Assembly: GCF_009829685.1 (NCBI RefSeq)
Contig: NZ_VWSD01000005.1
Span: forward strand, 1 to 53,279
Direction of reading: 5' to 3'
DNA from: Cellulomonas citrea
Lineage (GTDB): Bacteria > Actinomycetota > Actinomycetes > Actinomycetales > Cellulomonadaceae
Length of the DNA: 53,279 nucleotides
The notes under the pieces are model-generated. The model was not told where the DNA came from. It did not search any database and saw only the letters and a list, made by a program, of their open reading frames with translations. The position numbers and the translations under genes were made by a program. Below are positions 1 through 18,252 of the stretch, piece after piece; position 1 is the first letter of the stretch, and every line of letters starts with the position of its first letter.

Positions 1-2
1 GG

Positions 3-1031
3 GTCGAGGCCGCGTCGTGGCGCCCGCGCGGTCACGGGCGCGCGCCGGCCCATGCGGTGCCGACGTTGGCACAGCTGCGGACCGCGCTGGACGGTCGGGT
101 GCTGGTCGAGCTCGGTCAGCACGGTGGTCGTCTCGTGGCAGTGGTGCTCGACGGTCGTCGGGTACGGCTGGTCGAGCTGGCCGGGGTCGACGCGGTGACC
201 GACCAGCTGCACGGGTTGCTGTTCGCGCTGCGTCGCCTCGCCGACCCGCGCAGCTCGGCCTCGTCGCAGGCGGCGCGGGTGAACGCGCAGGCCCGGCTGG
301 TCCGGCTGCGCGCTCTGCTGCTCGACCCGCTCGGGCTCGACCCCGACGTCGAGCTCGTCGTGGTGCCGGTGGGGCTGCTGCACTCGGTGCCCTGGTCGGC
401 CCTGCACGAGGCGCCCGTGGCGCTCGCACCGTCGGCGGCCGCCTGGGTGCGCACCGCGGGGGCGTCGGCACCGTCGGGACGGACGGTGCTCGTGGCGGGT
501 CCCCAGCTGGACGGTGCGCGCGAGGAGGTCGAGGCGCTGCGCGCGGTCCACCCCGGTGCCCTGGTGCTCGGTCCGCAGGACGGGACCGCAGGCGCCGTCC
601 TGGCCGCGCTGGCCGGCGCCGACCTGGCGCACCTGGCCTGCCACGGCGTGCTGCGTGCCGACAGCCCGATGTTCTCCTCGGTGGTGCTCGCCGACGGTCC
701 GGTGACGGTGCAGGAGCTGCACGGTGCGGGTGCGGCACCGCGTCGACTGGTCCTGGCCTCGTGCCACTCGGGGGCGGACGTCGCCTACGCCGGTGACGAG
801 GTGCTCGGTTTCGTCGCGGCGACGCTCTCGCGGGGGACCTGTGCCGTGGTCGCCAGCCTGGCGGCGGTGCCCGATGTCGAGGCCGTCGGCCTCATGGTGG
901 CGCTGCACCGGGAGCTCGCCGCGGGGGCGACGATGGCCCGCGCGCTGCACGCCGCGCGGAGCACGCTCGACCTGTCCACCCCGGGCGGGTTCGTGAGCTG
1001 GTGCACGTTCGCCGCGCACGGTGCCGGCTGA
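3..1031 (+). CDS. CHAT-domain (caspase-like) protein, 5'-truncated by the window edge
   Basis: The reading frame is open from base 3 with no stop, so the true N-terminus lies outside the window; an internal GTG at 57 would give 324 residues. The C-terminal part looks like a CHAT domain, the caspase-HetF-associated clan CD peptidase fold. It has a His in HLACHG (H196 counted from 57) and a Cys in VLASCHSG (C236), the expected catalytic dyad, plus the usual GDEVLGF and closing GGFVSWCTF segments. CHAT proteins often carry TPR or other sensor repeats in front of the protease, which cannot be seen here. Substrate and partner are unknown. It ends 6 bases before the putative -35 of the rplJ promoter. 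Identification as CHAT is confident; function is not. Confidence 0.8.
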   Translation, partial: VEAASWRPRGHGRAPAHAVPTLAQLRTALDGRVLVELGQHGGRLVAVVLDGRRVRLVELAGVDAVTDQLHGLLFALRRLADPRSSASSQAARVNAQARLVRLRALLLDPLGLDPDVELVVVPVGLLHSVPWSALHEAPVALAPSAAAWVRTAGASAPSGRTVLVAGPQLDGAREEVEALRAVHPGALVLGPQDGTAGAVLAALAGADLAHLACHGVLRADSPMFSSVVLADGPVTVQELHGAGAAPRRLVLASCHSGADVAYAGDEVLGFVAATLSRGTCAVVASLAAVPDVEAVGLMVALHRELAAGATMARALHAARSTLDLSTPGGFVSWCTFAAHGAG

Positions 1032-1036
1032 GCGTT

Positions 1037-1065
1037 TTGGTGGTGGTGGCCGGGTGCCGTAGCAT
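1037..1065 (+). promoter_or_regulatory. Putative sigma-A-type promoter of rplJ-rplL
   Basis: A -35-like TTGGTG at 1037-1042 and a -10-like TAGCAT at 1060-1065 are separated by 17 bases. They lie immediately after the CHAT gene and just before the conserved leader, so transcription would start near 1072, at the edge of the leader structure. The -35 matches consensus at only three positions. Confidence 0.55.
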
Positions 1066-1069
1066 CAAC

Positions 1070-1297
1070 GTGCCCAAGACCGCCGGTCGTCGGCCTGTCG
1101 GATCGCACGCGTCATGCGTCGCGCATCAGGACGGGTCGCCCGAAGTCCCGCAACAGCGGGGGCCAGCGCAGGTGAGAGTTCCGATTCGTGCGGCCGTTCG
1201 GTCGTGCACGGGTCACGAGCCCCGCGCCTGCGCGGGGCTCTCGTCGTTCCTGGGGACGAGGGGTGCGACCGGTGGCATCACCACCGGAAGGATTGCC
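1070..1297 (+). promoter_or_regulatory. L10 leader (ribosomal protein autoregulatory mRNA leader)
   Basis: The untranslated leader of rplJ starts with AAGACCGCCGGTCG (1076-1089), the block typical of actinobacterial rplJ leaders. It later contains CGCAGGTGA (1167-1175). In known L10 leaders, the L10(L12)4 complex binds a kink-turn region of its own mRNA and represses the operon. The leader ends with a strong GC hairpin (1217-1240) and the ribosome binding region of rplJ. Assignment rests on motif recall and position; a covariance-model search would settle it. Confidence 0.7.
1217..1240 (+). terminator. Attenuator-like hairpin in the rplJ leader
   Basis: GAGCCCCGCG (1217-1226), loop CCTG, then CGCGGGGCTC (1231-1240) form a perfect 10-bp stem followed by TCGTCGTTCC. 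With no run of T it is a weak classical terminator, but its position inside the L10 leader suits an attenuator that responds to L10 binding. Confidence 0.5.
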
Positions 1298-1828
1298 ATG
1301 GCGAGGCCGGACAAGGCAGCCGCGGTCGCCGAGCTGACGGAGATGTTCCGCCGCTCGAACGCCGCCGTGCTGACCGAGTACCGCGGGCTCACCGTGGCGC
1401 AGCTCAAGCAGCTGCGCCGCGTGCTCAGCGGCAACGCGCAGTACGCCGTGGTGAAGAACACGCTGACCGCGATCGCGGCTCGGGAAGCCGGCTACGAAGG
1501 GCTCGGTGACGACCTCAAGGGGCCGTCCGCCATCGCCTTCGTCACCGGTGACCCGGTCGAGGTGGCCAAGGGTCTGCGTGACTTCGCCAAGGCGAACCCC
1601 GCACTGGTCGTCAAGGGTGGTGTCCTCGACGGACGCCCCCTGACCGCAGCGGAGGTCACCAAGCTCGCGGACCTCGAGTCCCGCGAGGTCCTGCTGGCCA
1701 AGGCGGCCGGCGCATTCACCGCGTCGCTGTACCAGGCGGCGTACCTGTTCACGGCTCCGGCGGCTGCAGCTGCCCGCGTCGTCGACGCACTGCGCGCGCA
1801 GCGCGCCGAGGAGCAGGCCGCGGCCTGA
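1298..1828 (+). CDS. rplJ: 50S ribosomal protein L10
   Basis: A 176-residue protein, the family's normal length for actinobacteria. L10 forms the base of the ribosomal stalk: its N-terminal domain binds 23S rRNA near L11 and its C-terminal helix carries the L7/L12 dimers. The globular domain, with [19 protein letters not shown] and [12 protein letters not shown], fits the family. The C-terminus is an Ala-rich helix ending [10 protein letters not shown], the L12-binding part. The ATG at 1298 is chosen because GGAAGGA stands just upstream and [10 protein letters not shown] is the usual beginning; the open frame upstream runs into the leader. It is cotranscribed with rplL, 48 bases downstream, and is probably the repressor of its own operon. 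Confidence 0.96.
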   Translation: MARPDKAAAVAELTEMFRRSNAAVLTEYRGLTVAQLKQLRRVLSGNAQYAVVKNTLTAIAAREAGYEGLGDDLKGPSAIAFVTGDPVEVAKGLRDFAKANPALVVKGGVLDGRPLTAAEVTKLADLESREVLLAKAAGAFTASLYQAAYLFTAPAAAAARVVDALRAQRAEEQAAA

Positions 1829-1876
1829 TCCACCCCACCGACACCAGCAGCAACAGATCGAGGAAGGAACGCCACC

Positions 1877-2269
1877 ATGGCGAAGCTGTCCACCGAGGAG
1901 CTCATCGAGCAGTTCAAGGGCCTCACGCTGATCGAGCTCTCCGAGTTCGTGAAGGCATTCGAGGAGGCGTTCGGCGTCACCGCCGCTGCGCCGGTCGCCG
2001 TTGCCGCGGCCCCCGCCGCCGGCGGCGCTGCCGCCGAGGCCGAGGCCGAGGAGGAGAAGGACTCCTTCGACGTCATCCTCGAGGCCGCGGGCGACAAGAA
2101 GATCCAGGTCATCAAGGAGGTCCGCGCCCTCACGAGCCTGGGCCTCAAGGAGGCCAAGGACCTCGTCGACGGCGCCCCGAAGCCCGTCCTGGAGGGTGTC
2201 AACAAGGAGGCCGCCGACAAGGCCAAGGCCGCCCTCGAGGGCGCCGGCGCCACCGTCACCCTCAAGTGA
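1877..2269 (+). CDS. rplL: 50S ribosomal protein L7/L12
   Basis: A 130-residue acidic stalk protein present in several copies per ribosome that recruits translational GTPases. The N-terminal dimerisation helix ([20 protein letters not shown]) is followed by an Ala/Pro/Glu flexible hinge (about residues 35-58). The C-terminal factor-binding domain contains [10 protein letters not shown] and [26 protein letters not shown] precedes the ATG. Second gene of the L10 operon; a hairpin downstream (2325-2364) could reduce read-through into rpoB. Confidence 0.97.
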   Translation: MAKLSTEELIEQFKGLTLIELSEFVKAFEEAFGVTAAAPVAVAAAPAAGGAAAEAEAEEEKDSFDVILEAAGDKKIQVIKEVRALTSLGLKEAKDLVDGAPKPVLEGVNKEAADKAKAALEGAGATVTLK

Positions 2270-2324
2270 CCTGAGGGTCTGCTCCGGCGGACCCGCGCTC
2301 GACCTCGTCGGCTCCGGCCGACGC

Positions 2325-2364
2325 ACGACGACCCGTTCCCGCTCCGGCGGGGGCGGGTCGTCGT
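2325..2364 (+). terminator. Hairpin after rplL
   Basis: ACGACGACCCG (2325-2335) pairs with CGGGTCGTCGT (2354-2364) as a perfect 11-bp stem around a GC-rich loop that can pair further. It is followed by CGTTGT. It fits a partial terminator between the stalk genes and the polymerase genes. Confidence 0.55.
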
Positions 2365-2561
2365 CGTTGTCGGCGGCGTCCGGACGTCGCCCGTTCTCGG
2401 GTCGTGGGGCCCCGGGACGCGCCCGCCGGTGGGCCGTCTTTCCGTGCGGGCGCTGGCTGTGCCACCATGTGCGCGGCGACGAGGAGGTCGCCGGGGCGGG
2501 TCACCCCGTCCGGTGCGGTGCGAGTCCTTGGGGTGTACGGGGCGAGCACCGGACGCCCTGG

Positions 2562-2590
2562 TGGACTTCACGCGCCGAGGCGAGTACGCT
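2562..2590 (+). promoter_or_regulatory. Putative rpoB-rpoC promoter
   Basis: TGGACT (2562-2567, four of six matches to TTGACA) and TACGCT (2585-2590, TANNNT type) are spaced 17 bases apart. A start near 2597 would give a leader of about 140 bases before the TTG start of rpoB. Confidence 0.6.
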
Positions 2591-2739
2591 AGCGCTTTGC
2601 GCTGGCCTGTGCCTGCGATCCCGTATAACCCGAGCCCGTCGACGTCGTACATGCGCGACGTCGTGGGGGCTCCGCGGCCGGGGGATCGCGCCTCGTCAGG
2701 CAGCGCAGCGTGCACTCGATCCGCAGGGAAGGACCCCTC

Positions 2740-6255
<3,516 letters not shown>

Positions 6256-6262
6256 GCCGCGC

Positions 6263-6293
6263 CCCCCGACCCCGCGCACCGCGGGGTCGGGGG
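6263..6293 (+). terminator. Intercistronic hairpin between rpoB and rpoC
   Basis: CCCCCGACCCCGCG (6263-6276), loop CAC, CGCGGGGTCGGGGG (6280-6293): a perfect 14-bp stem eight bases after the rpoB stop. It lacks a T-run. It could be a partial terminator, an mRNA processing site or a 3'-end stabiliser adjusting rpoC relative to rpoB. Confidence 0.6.
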
Positions 6294-6367
6294 AGCCGAC
6301 ACCATCGTTTTCCACCCCAGCGCCGGCGGCTCGTACGGCCGCCGGCTTGCGAAGGAAGTAGGAAGCC

Positions 6368-10237
<3,870 letters not shown>

Positions 10238-10244
10238 GTCATCG

Positions 10245-10288
10245 CACGAGCGGGGGTCCGTCGGTTCGCCGGCGGGCCCCCGCTCGTG
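10245..10288 (+). terminator. Rho-independent-like terminator of rpoBC
   Basis: CACGAGCGGGGG (10245-10256) pairs perfectly with CCCCCGCTCGTG (10277-10288) over 12 bp, and the stem can continue inward through the loop. It is followed by TGTGTGG. It begins seven bases after the rpoC stop. Confidence 0.75.
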
Positions 10289-10372
10289 TGTGTGGCTCGC
10301 GCCTGGTCGGGTTCCGGGGAGGTCCGCGGCCCCCGGTGACGCCCGGCGGACGGGGGAGCGGGCCGCACTGCT

Positions 10373-10401
10373 TTGACGCCCTCCCAGGGGGCGGGTAGCG
10401 T
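10373..10401 (+). promoter_or_regulatory. str operon promoter (rpsL-rpsG-fusA-tuf)
   Basis: TTGACG (10373-10378) and TAGCGT (10396-10401) with a 17-base spacer: the clearest vegetative promoter in the window (five of six matches at -35). Transcription would start near 10408, leaving a long leader. Confidence 0.8.
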
Positions 10402-10682
10402 AGGAGGCTGTGCCCGCGTCGTCGGGCCCTTGTGCGTGCGTGCACCTGTACCCCGTCGGGACCGGTGCGGCGCCGGGTGTGAAGCCCACCGTCACGGAAC
10501 GACCAGGACTGCGGTCCTGAGTCGCGCCGGGAGGGTCTGGGACGACACGCCCGGGTACGGGGGTCGGTGCGGGACGCAAGACCCGCGGGGTAGCCGGACG
10601 ACACGGCGAGCCGCAGCCAGCCGGCCGTCCCAGGTGACGGGTGCCGGTCGACCAGAGATCCACCGACGGACACGGAGACGTA

Positions 10683-11051
10683 GTGCCCACGATTCAGCAG
10701 CTGGTCCGCAAGGGCCGGCAGGCGAAGACGAACAAGTCGAAGACGCCTGCCCTCAAGGGCTCCCCCCAGCGGCGCGGTGTGTGCACCCGCGTCTACACCA
10801 CCACCCCCAAGAAGCCGAACTCCGCGCTGCGCAAGGTCGCGCGCGTCCGGCTGTCCTCCGGGATCGAGGTCACGGCCTACATCCCGGGTGTGGGCCACAA
10901 CCTGCAGGAGCACTCGATCGTGCTCGTGCGCGGCGGGCGTGTGAAGGACCTGCCCGGCGTGCGCTACAAGATCATTCGTGGCGCGCTGGACACCCAGGGC
11001 GTGAAGAACCGCAAGCAGGCGCGCAGCCGCTACGGCGCGAAGAAGGGCTGA
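10683..11051 (+). CDS. rpsL: 30S ribosomal protein S12
   Basis: A 122-residue decoding-centre protein. I start at GTG 10683 ([14 protein letters not shown]), the invariant beginning of S12; the frame is open 14 codons further upstream but that part is not S12. The conserved [17 protein letters not shown] and [17 protein letters not shown] loops carry the lysines (about 43 and 88) whose substitution gives streptomycin resistance, and both are wild type. First gene of the str operon; rpsG starts five bases after the stop. Confidence 0.97.
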   Translation: MPTIQQLVRKGRQAKTNKSKTPALKGSPQRRGVCTRVYTTTPKKPNSALRKVARVRLSSGIEVTAYIPGVGHNLQEHSIVLVRGGRVKDLPGVRYKIIRGALDTQGVKNRKQARSRYGAKKG

Positions 11052-11056
11052 GACAG

Positions 11057-11527
11057 ATGCCTCGCAAGGGTCCGGCCCCGAAGCGGCCGCTGATCGTCGA
11101 CCCGGTCTACGGTTCGCCGGTCGTCACGCAGCTCATCAACAAGGTGCTCCTCGACGGCAAGAAGACCGTCGCCGAGTCCATCGTCTACGGCGCCCTCGAG
11201 GGTGTCCGCGAGAAGACCGGCTCCGACCCGGTCGTGGTCCTCAAGCGCGCGCTGGACAACGTCCGGCCGTCGATCGAGGTCAAGTCCCGCCGCGTCGGTG
11301 GCGCGACCTACCAGGTCCCGATCGAGGTGCGTCCGGTCCGGGCCACCACCCTCGCCCTGCGCTGGCTCACCGACTTCTCGCGCGCCCGTCGCGAGAAGAC
11401 GATGACCGAGCGCCTCATGAACGAGATCCTCGACGCCTCCAACGGCCTGGGTGCTGCAGTCAAGCGCCGCGAGGACATGCACAAGATGGCCGAGTCCAAC
11501 CGGGCCTTCGCGCACTACCGCTGGTAG
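11057..11527 (+). CDS. rpsG: 30S ribosomal protein S7
   Basis: A 156-residue protein that nucleates the 30S head by binding the 3' domain of 16S rRNA. It begins [20 protein letters not shown] at ATG 11057 and ends [12 protein letters not shown], the standard actinobacterial termini. The conserved [13 protein letters not shown] and R-rich [13 protein letters not shown] segments are present. The frame is open far upstream through rpsL, so the ATG is chosen by homology. In E. coli S7 represses this operon by binding the rpsL-rpsG junction; the five-base junction here makes the same geometry unlikely. Confidence 0.97.
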   Translation: MPRKGPAPKRPLIVDPVYGSPVVTQLINKVLLDGKKTVAESIVYGALEGVREKTGSDPVVVLKRALDNVRPSIEVKSRRVGGATYQVPIEVRPVRATTLALRWLTDFSRARREKTMTERLMNEILDASNGLGAAVKRREDMHKMAESNRAFAHYRW

Positions 11528-11535
11528 TCGCCGTG

Positions 11536-11559
11536 CCGGGGCCGCAACCGCGGCCCCGG
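11536..11559 (+). terminator. Hairpin between rpsG and fusA
   Basis: CCGGGGCCGC (11536-11545), loop AACC, GCGGCCCCGG (11550-11559): a perfect 10-bp stem, followed by TGCTCATC. It sits within the 64-base rpsG-fusA gap, so it may be a partial terminator or processing signal within the str operon rather than an operon end. Confidence 0.5.
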
Positions 11560-11591
11560 TGCTCATCAGCCAACACGAGGGGCGAGAACAC

Positions 11592-13694
<2,103 letters not shown>

Positions 13695-13810
13695 GTCCAC
13701 GGGGCGACCCCAGCAAGTTCAATTTCCGACCCGTAGGACCGTTCGCGAAGCAGGTACCGTCAGGTGACTGCCAGCGGGCAATGACTACCCAGTCCTGAGG
13801 AGGACACCCA

Positions 13811-15004
13811 GTGGGCAAGGCGAAGTTCGAGCGGACCAAGCCGCACGTCAACATCGGCACGATCGGCCACGTCGACCACGGCAAGACGACGCTGACCGCC
13901 GCCATCACGAAGGTGCTGCACGACAAGTACCCGGACCTGAACCCCTTCACGCCGTTCGACGAGATCGACAAGGCGCCGGAGGAGAAGGCTCGCGGCATCA
14001 CCATCAACATCGCGCACGTCGAGTACCAGACGGAGAAGCGCCACTACGCGCACGTCGACGCTCCTGGTCACGCCGACTACATCAAGAACATGATCACCGG
14101 TGCCGCTCAGATGGACGGCGCGATCCTCGTGGTCGCGGCGACCGACGGCCCCATGGCGCAGACGCGTGAGCACGTCCTCCTGGCTCGCCAGGTCGGCGTC
14201 CCGTACCTGCTCGTGGCGCTCAACAAGTCCGACGCGGTCGACGACGAGGAGATCCTGGAGCTCGTCGAGCTCGAGGTCCGCGAGCTGCTGACCTCCCAGG
14301 GCTTCGCCGGCGACGACGTGCCGGTCGTGCGCGTCTCCGCTCTCAAGGCGCTCGAGGGCGACCCGGAGTGGGCCAAGAAGATCGAGGAGCTCCTCGACGC
14401 GGTCGACGAGAACGTGCCGGAGCCGGTGCGCGACGTCGACAAGCCGTTCCTCATGCCCGTCGAGGACGTCTTCACCATCACCGGCCGCGGCACCGTCGTG
14501 ACCGGTCGTGTGGAGCGCGGCCGTCTCAAGGTGAACGAGGAGGTGGAGATCGTCGGCATCAAGGAGAAGGCGATCAAGACCACCGTCACCGGTGTCGAGA
14601 CCTTCCGCAAGCTGCTCGACTACGCCGAGGCCGGCGAGAACGTCGGTCTGCTGCTGCGCGGCACCAAGCGCGAGGAGGTGGAGCGCGGCCAGGTCGTCGT
14701 CAAGCCGGGTTCGATCACCCCGCACACGGAGTTCGAGGGCCAGGTCTACATCCTGGCCAAGGACGAGGGCGGGCGTCACAACCCGTTCTACGCGAACTAC
14801 CGCCCGCAGTTCTACTTCCGGACCACGGACGTCACCGGCGTCATCACGCTGCCCGAGGGCACCGAGATGGTCATGCCCGGCGACAACACCGAGATCCACG
14901 TGACGCTCATCCAGCCCATTGCCATGGAGGAGGGCCTCGGCTTCGCCATCCGTGAGGGTGGCCGGACCGTCGGCTCGGGCCGGGTCACGAAGATCCTCAA
15001 GTGA
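13811..15004 (+). CDS. tuf: Elongation factor Tu
   Basis: A 397-residue GTPase delivering aminoacyl-tRNA to the A site. Start GTG 13811, preceded by CCTGAGGAGGA. G1 is GHVDHGKTT (residues 19-27), switch II is [12 protein letters not shown], and the guanine motif is NKSD (Ser in a position that is Cys or Met-neighbouring in many bacteria). Domains II and III contain [14 protein letters not shown] and [18 protein letters not shown]. It ends [11 protein letters not shown]. Last gene of the str operon, closed by a perfect 15-bp hairpin. A TACCGT at 13755-13760 might mark a secondary tuf promoter, but no -35 is convincing. Confidence 0.97.
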   Translation: MGKAKFERTKPHVNIGTIGHVDHGKTTLTAAITKVLHDKYPDLNPFTPFDEIDKAPEEKARGITINIAHVEYQTEKRHYAHVDAPGHADYIKNMITGAAQMDGAILVVAATDGPMAQTREHVLLARQVGVPYLLVALNKSDAVDDEEILELVELEVRELLTSQGFAGDDVPVVRVSALKALEGDPEWAKKIEELLDAVDENVPEPVRDVDKPFLMPVEDVFTITGRGTVVTGRVERGRLKVNEEVEIVGIKEKAIKTTVTGVETFRKLLDYAEAGENVGLLLRGTKREEVERGQVVVKPGSITPHTEFEGQVYILAKDEGGRHNPFYANYRPQFYFRTTDVTGVITLPEGTEMVMPGDNTEIHVTLIQPIAMEEGLGFAIREGGRTVGSGRVTKILK

Positions 15005-15053
15005 GGCCTGCCCCTCGGGGCGCTTCGCTCGACGTCGTCTGACGTCTCCGGGA

Positions 15054-15085
15054 GAGCCCGGGTCCCGCATGCGGGACCCGGGCTC
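15054..15085 (+). terminator. Terminator of the str operon
   Basis: GAGCCCGGGTCCCGC (15054-15068) and GCGGGACCCGGGCTC (15071-15085) are perfectly complementary around AT, a 32-base palindrome. TTTCG follows. It begins 50 bases after the tuf stop and is probably a strong factor-independent terminator. Confidence 0.85.
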
Positions 15086-15184
15086 TTTCGCGTGGCCGGA
15101 GGCGTCGCGACCGGCACTGGGAGAGGCTCAGCCAGTCCGCAGCGGCACTCCGGACCGCGTGTCGCGGGCCGGTTCCGCGCAGGA

Positions 15185-15214
15185 TTGGAGTTCTGGGCGA
15201 TCATCTGGCAAACT
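15185..15214 (+). promoter_or_regulatory. Putative S10 operon promoter
   Basis: TTGGAG (15185-15190) and CAAACT (15209-15214) are separated by 18 bases, followed by GTTCGGGTTGCCCG. The -10 keeps only the key A and T of TANNNT, so this is a moderate call supported mainly by position. Confidence 0.5.
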
Positions 15215-15438
15215 GTTCGGGTTGCCCGCTGTGGCTGTGGTGCGTCATGCGCCTCGTCCGGCCGGGCGCGAAACGTGGAGGGCTGTGCACCCCGGGGAGA
15301 CCTGGTGGTGGAGCTCGACCGCAACCACCGATCCCGCGTGTCAAGGTTCGCGCGCGGAGATGGGTCGCAAGAGCGACACGCCCGAGTGCGGGGGTCGGTA
15401 GGACGGACCGGTTCGAAGAGAGAGAAGTAGACGACGCC

Positions 15439-15747
15439 ATGGCGGGACAGAAGATCCGCATCCGGCTCAAGTCCTACGACCACGAGGTCATCGACAGCTC
15501 GGCGCGCAAGATCGTCGACACGGTGACTCGCGCTGGTGCGTCGGTCGTGGGCCCGGTGCCGTTGCCGACGGAGAAGAACGTCTTCTGCGTCATCCGGTCG
15601 CCCCACAAGTACAAGGACAGCCGCGAGCACTTCGAGATGCGTACTCACAAGCGTCTCATCGACATCATCGATCCCACGCCGAAGGCGGTCGACTCGCTCA
15701 TGCGTCTCGACCTGCCCGCGGACGTGAACATCGAAATCAAGCTGTGA
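15439..15747 (+). CDS. rpsJ: 30S ribosomal protein S10
   Basis: A 102-residue protein of the 30S head, also the NusE component of antitermination complexes. It begins [20 protein letters not shown] at ATG 15439 and ends [10 protein letters not shown], both standard. The loop [21 protein letters not shown] that reaches the 16S core is intact. The start is decided by homology, since the frame is open 64 codons upstream. First gene of the S10-spc run. Confidence 0.97.
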   Translation: MAGQKIRIRLKSYDHEVIDSSARKIVDTVTRAGASVVGPVPLPTEKNVFCVIRSPHKYKDSREHFEMRTHKRLIDIIDPTPKAVDSLMRLDLPADVNIEIKL

Positions 15748-15769
15748 CGGCGGGAAGGAACTGATCGTC

Positions 15770-16429
15770 ATGGTTACCCCGCAGAACAACCGTCCCGTCA
15801 CGGCGCTCCTCGGCACCAAGCTGGGCATGACCCAGGTGTGGGACGAGGCCGGGCGTCTCGTCCCGGTGACCGTCGTCAACGTCGGCACCAACGTCGTGAC
15901 CCAGGTCCGCTCGCAGGAGACTGACGGCTACACGGCCGTGCAGCTCGCGACCGGCCAGATCGACCCCCGCAAGGTGACGCAGCCGCTGCGCGGCCACTTC
16001 GAGAAGGCGGGTGTCACGCCTCGTCGCTTCGTCGCCGAGGTGCGCACCAACAACGCCGCGGAGTACAGCCTCGGCCAGGAGATCGCCGCCGACGTGTTCG
16101 AGGCCGGCTCCAAGGTCGACGTCTCCGGCACCACCAAGGGCAAGGGCTTCGCCGGTGTCATGAAGCGTCACGGCTTCAAGGGCGTGAGCGCGTCGCACGG
16201 TTCGCACCGCAACCACCGCAAGCCCGGTTCGATCGGTGAGGCCTCGACCCCGTCCCGGGTGTTCCGTGGCCTGAAGATGGCCGGCCGGATGGGTGGCGAC
16301 AAGCTCACCGTGCAGAACCTGACCGTGCACGCGGTCGACGCCGAGAAGGGCCTGCTGCTCCTCAAGGGTGCGGTTCCCGGGCCCCGTGGCGGCGTCGTCC
16401 TCGTCCGCTCCGCAGTGAAGGGCGCGTGA
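15770..16429 (+). CDS. rplC: 50S ribosomal protein L3
   Basis: A 219-residue early-assembly protein whose long loop reaches the peptidyl transferase centre. The family segment [18 protein letters not shown] and the tip [13 protein letters not shown] are present. A GGAAGGA site at 15753-15759 precedes the ATG. The first residues ([20 protein letters not shown]) place the conserved [10 protein letters not shown] slightly later than usual, a short actinobacterial N-terminal addition. Spaced 22 bases after rpsJ. Confidence 0.96.
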   Translation: MVTPQNNRPVTALLGTKLGMTQVWDEAGRLVPVTVVNVGTNVVTQVRSQETDGYTAVQLATGQIDPRKVTQPLRGHFEKAGVTPRRFVAEVRTNNAAEYSLGQEIAADVFEAGSKVDVSGTTKGKGFAGVMKRHGFKGVSASHGSHRNHRKPGSIGEASTPSRVFRGLKMAGRMGGDKLTVQNLTVHAVDAEKGLLLLKGAVPGPRGGVVLVRSAVKGA

Positions 16430-16433
16430 TCCC

Positions 16434-17081
16434 ATGTCCGACACGCTGACCGTCGACGTGGTCGACCCGAAGGGCGCGGTGGCCGGTACGGCCGAGCTGC
16501 CCGCCGAGGTGTTCGACGCGCCCACGAACGTTCCGCTCATCCACCAGGTCGTCGTCGCGCAGCTCGCTGCGGCACGCCAGGGCACGCACTCCACGAAGAC
16601 TCGCGGGGAGGTGTCCGGCGGTGGGCGCAAGCCTTACAAGCAGAAGGGCACCGGCCGCGCGCGTCAGGGGTCGACCCGTGCGCCGCAGTTCGCCGGCGGT
16701 GGCACGGTGCACGGCCCGCAGCCGCGTGACTACAGCCAGCGCACCCCCAAGAAGATGAAGGCGGCCGCCCTGCGCGGTGCCCTCTCCGACCGGGCTCGCG
16801 CCGGCCGCGTCCACGTCGTCACCGGCTTCGCCGTGGGCGACGCCCCGTCGACCAAGACGGCGATCGCCGTGCTCGACACGCTCTCCGAGCGTCGGCACGT
16901 GCTCGTCGTGGTCGAGCGGAACGACGAGACCACGTGGAAGTCGCTGCGCAACGTCGAGCGGGTCCACCTGCTCGTCGTCGACCAGCTCAACACCTACGAC
17001 GTGCTCGTCTCCGACGACGTCGTGTTCACGGCCGGCGCGCTCGACGCGTTCCTCGGCCGCACTGACCAGGAGGGCAAGTGA
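16434..17081 (+). CDS. rplD: 50S ribosomal protein L4
   Basis: A 215-residue protein with an exit-tunnel loop. The diagnostic segment [25 protein letters not shown] and the following [24 protein letters not shown] are clear. It starts four bases after the rplC stop. In enterobacteria L4 represses the S10 operon; no matching leader was recognised here. Its end overlaps the GTG of rplW by four bases. Confidence 0.96.
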   Translation: MSDTLTVDVVDPKGAVAGTAELPAEVFDAPTNVPLIHQVVVAQLAAARQGTHSTKTRGEVSGGGRKPYKQKGTGRARQGSTRAPQFAGGGTVHGPQPRDYSQRTPKKMKAAALRGALSDRARAGRVHVVTGFAVGDAPSTKTAIAVLDTLSERRHVLVVVERNDETTWKSLRNVERVHLLVVDQLNTYDVLVSDDVVFTAGALDAFLGRTDQEGK

Positions 17082-17380
17082 CCAGCGTCGGCAAGGACCC
17101 GCGCGACATCCTCATCGCGCCGGTCGTCTCCGAGAAGAGCTACGGCCTGCTCGACGAGGGCAAGTACACCTTCCTCGTCGACCCGCGGGCGAACAAGACC
17201 GAGATCAAGATCGCTGTCGAGCAGGTCTTCGGCGTCAAGGTCGACTCGGTCAACACGGCCAACCGTCAGGGCAAGGTGCGGCGCACCCGTACCGGCCTCG
17301 GCCGCCGCAAGTCCACGAAGCGTGCGATCGTCACCCTCCGCGAGGGCACGATCGACATCTTCGGCGGACCGGTCGGCTGA
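17078..17380 (+). CDS. rplW: 50S ribosomal protein L23
   Basis: A 100-residue tunnel-exit protein that docks trigger factor and SRP. It has [20 protein letters not shown] at the N-terminus, then [26 protein letters not shown], the standard order. The GTG start at 17078 overlaps the rplD stop (GTGA), implying translational coupling. It ends [10 protein letters not shown]. Confidence 0.95.
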   Translation: MTSVGKDPRDILIAPVVSEKSYGLLDEGKYTFLVDPRANKTEIKIAVEQVFGVKVDSVNTANRQGKVRRTRTGLGRRKSTKRAIVTLREGTIDIFGGPVG

Positions 17381-17400
17381 CGCGGAGCGAGTGAGGAATC

Positions 17401-18237
17401 ATGGGAATCCGTAAGTACAAGCCGACGACGCCTGGCCGTCGTGGCTCCTCCGTCGCAGACTTCGCTGAGATCACGCGGACGACGCCGGAGAAGTCCCTCG
17501 TCCGGCCGCTCACCAAGTCCGGCGGTCGCAACTCGACCGGTCGCATCACGACCCGCCACAAGGGTGGTGGGCACAAGCGCGCCTACCGCGTGATCGACTT
17601 CCGTCGCCACGACAAGGACGGCGTGCCGGCCAAGGTCGCGCACATCGAGTACGACCCGAACCGCACGGCGCGGATCGCGCTGCTGCACTACGCGGACGGC
17701 GAGAAGCGCTACATCCTGGCGCCGAACAAGCTGGCCCAGGGCGACACGATCGAGAACGGTGCCGGCGCGGACATCAAGCCGGGCAACTCGCTGCCGCTGC
17801 GCAACATCCCGACCGGTACGGTCATCCACGCCATCGAGCTGAAGCCCGGCGGCGGCGCGAAGATCGCCCGCTCGGCCGGCACCTCGGTGCAGCTGGTCGC
17901 CAAGGACGGGCCGTACGCGCAGTTGCGCATGCCGTCCGGCGAGATCCGCAACGTCGACCTGCGCTGCCGCGCGACGATCGGCGAGGTCGGCAACGCCGAG
18001 CAGTCGAACATCAACTGGGGCAAGGCCGGCCGCTCGCGGTGGAAGGGCAAGCGCCCGACCGTCCGTGGTGTGGCGATGAACCCGATCGACCACCCGCACG
18101 GTGGTGGTGAGGGCAAGACGTCCGGTGGTCGTCACCCCGTCAGCCCCTGGGGCCAGCCCGAGGGACGTACCCGCCGCCCGAACAAGGCGAGCGACAAGCT
18201 CATCGTGCGCCGTCGGCGTACCGGCAAGAAGCGCTGA
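17401..18237 (+). CDS. rplB: 50S ribosomal protein L2
   Basis: A 278-residue protein needed for subunit association and peptidyl transfer. It begins [20 protein letters not shown]. The conserved C-terminal loop [27 protein letters not shown] contains the invariant His. It ends RRRRTGKKR. Downstream, rpsS starts 15 bases later. Confidence 0.97.
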   Translation: MGIRKYKPTTPGRRGSSVADFAEITRTTPEKSLVRPLTKSGGRNSTGRITTRHKGGGHKRAYRVIDFRRHDKDGVPAKVAHIEYDPNRTARIALLHYADGEKRYILAPNKLAQGDTIENGAGADIKPGNSLPLRNIPTGTVIHAIELKPGGGAKIARSAGTSVQLVAKDGPYAQLRMPSGEIRNVDLRCRATIGEVGNAEQSNINWGKAGRSRWKGKRPTVRGVAMNPIDHPHGGGEGKTSGGRHPVSPWGQPEGRTRRPNKASDKLIVRRRRTGKKR

Positions 18238-18252
18238 TAGGAGCCCTGGAGA

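Larger units (their letters stand above)
2270..2739. other. rplL-rpoB intergenic region
   Basis: 470 bases with no credible gene on either strand; the open frames here are Arg/Pro-rich shadows. It holds a strong hairpin near the rplL end (2325-2364), a promoter-like pair at 2562-2590, a second isolated TATAAC at 2624-2629 without a well-spaced -35, and a long rpoB leader. Confidence 0.7.
10238..10682. other. rpoC-rpsL intergenic region
   Basis: 445 bases without a gene. It contains the rpoC terminator (10245-10288), the str operon promoter (10373-10401), and about 275 bases of untranslated leader before rpsL. I saw no defined regulatory RNA family in the leader. The frames open across it have no recognisable protein. 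Confidence 0.7.
15005..15438. other. tuf-rpsJ intergenic region
   Basis: 434 bases separating the str and S10 operons. It contains the tuf terminator (15054-15085), a probable S10 promoter (15185-15214) and a leader of about 220 bases. Frames open here on both strands are Arg/Pro-rich and unlike known proteins. An S10-type L4-responsive leader was not recognised. Confidence 0.65.

Noticed and set aside
1112..2326. 404-codon minus-strand frame across rplJ-rplL
   Set aside because: Antisense of two certain ribosomal protein genes with a Gly/Leu/Asp-rich artefactual composition.
2624..2629. TATAAC as the main rpoB -10
   Set aside because: The only TTG-like -35 is 21 bases away; the 2562-2590 pair has correct spacing. 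It may be a secondary start.
13755..13760. Separate tuf promoter with TACCGT as -10
   Set aside because: No acceptable -35 at 16-19 bases; tuf is adequately explained as the last gene of the str operon.
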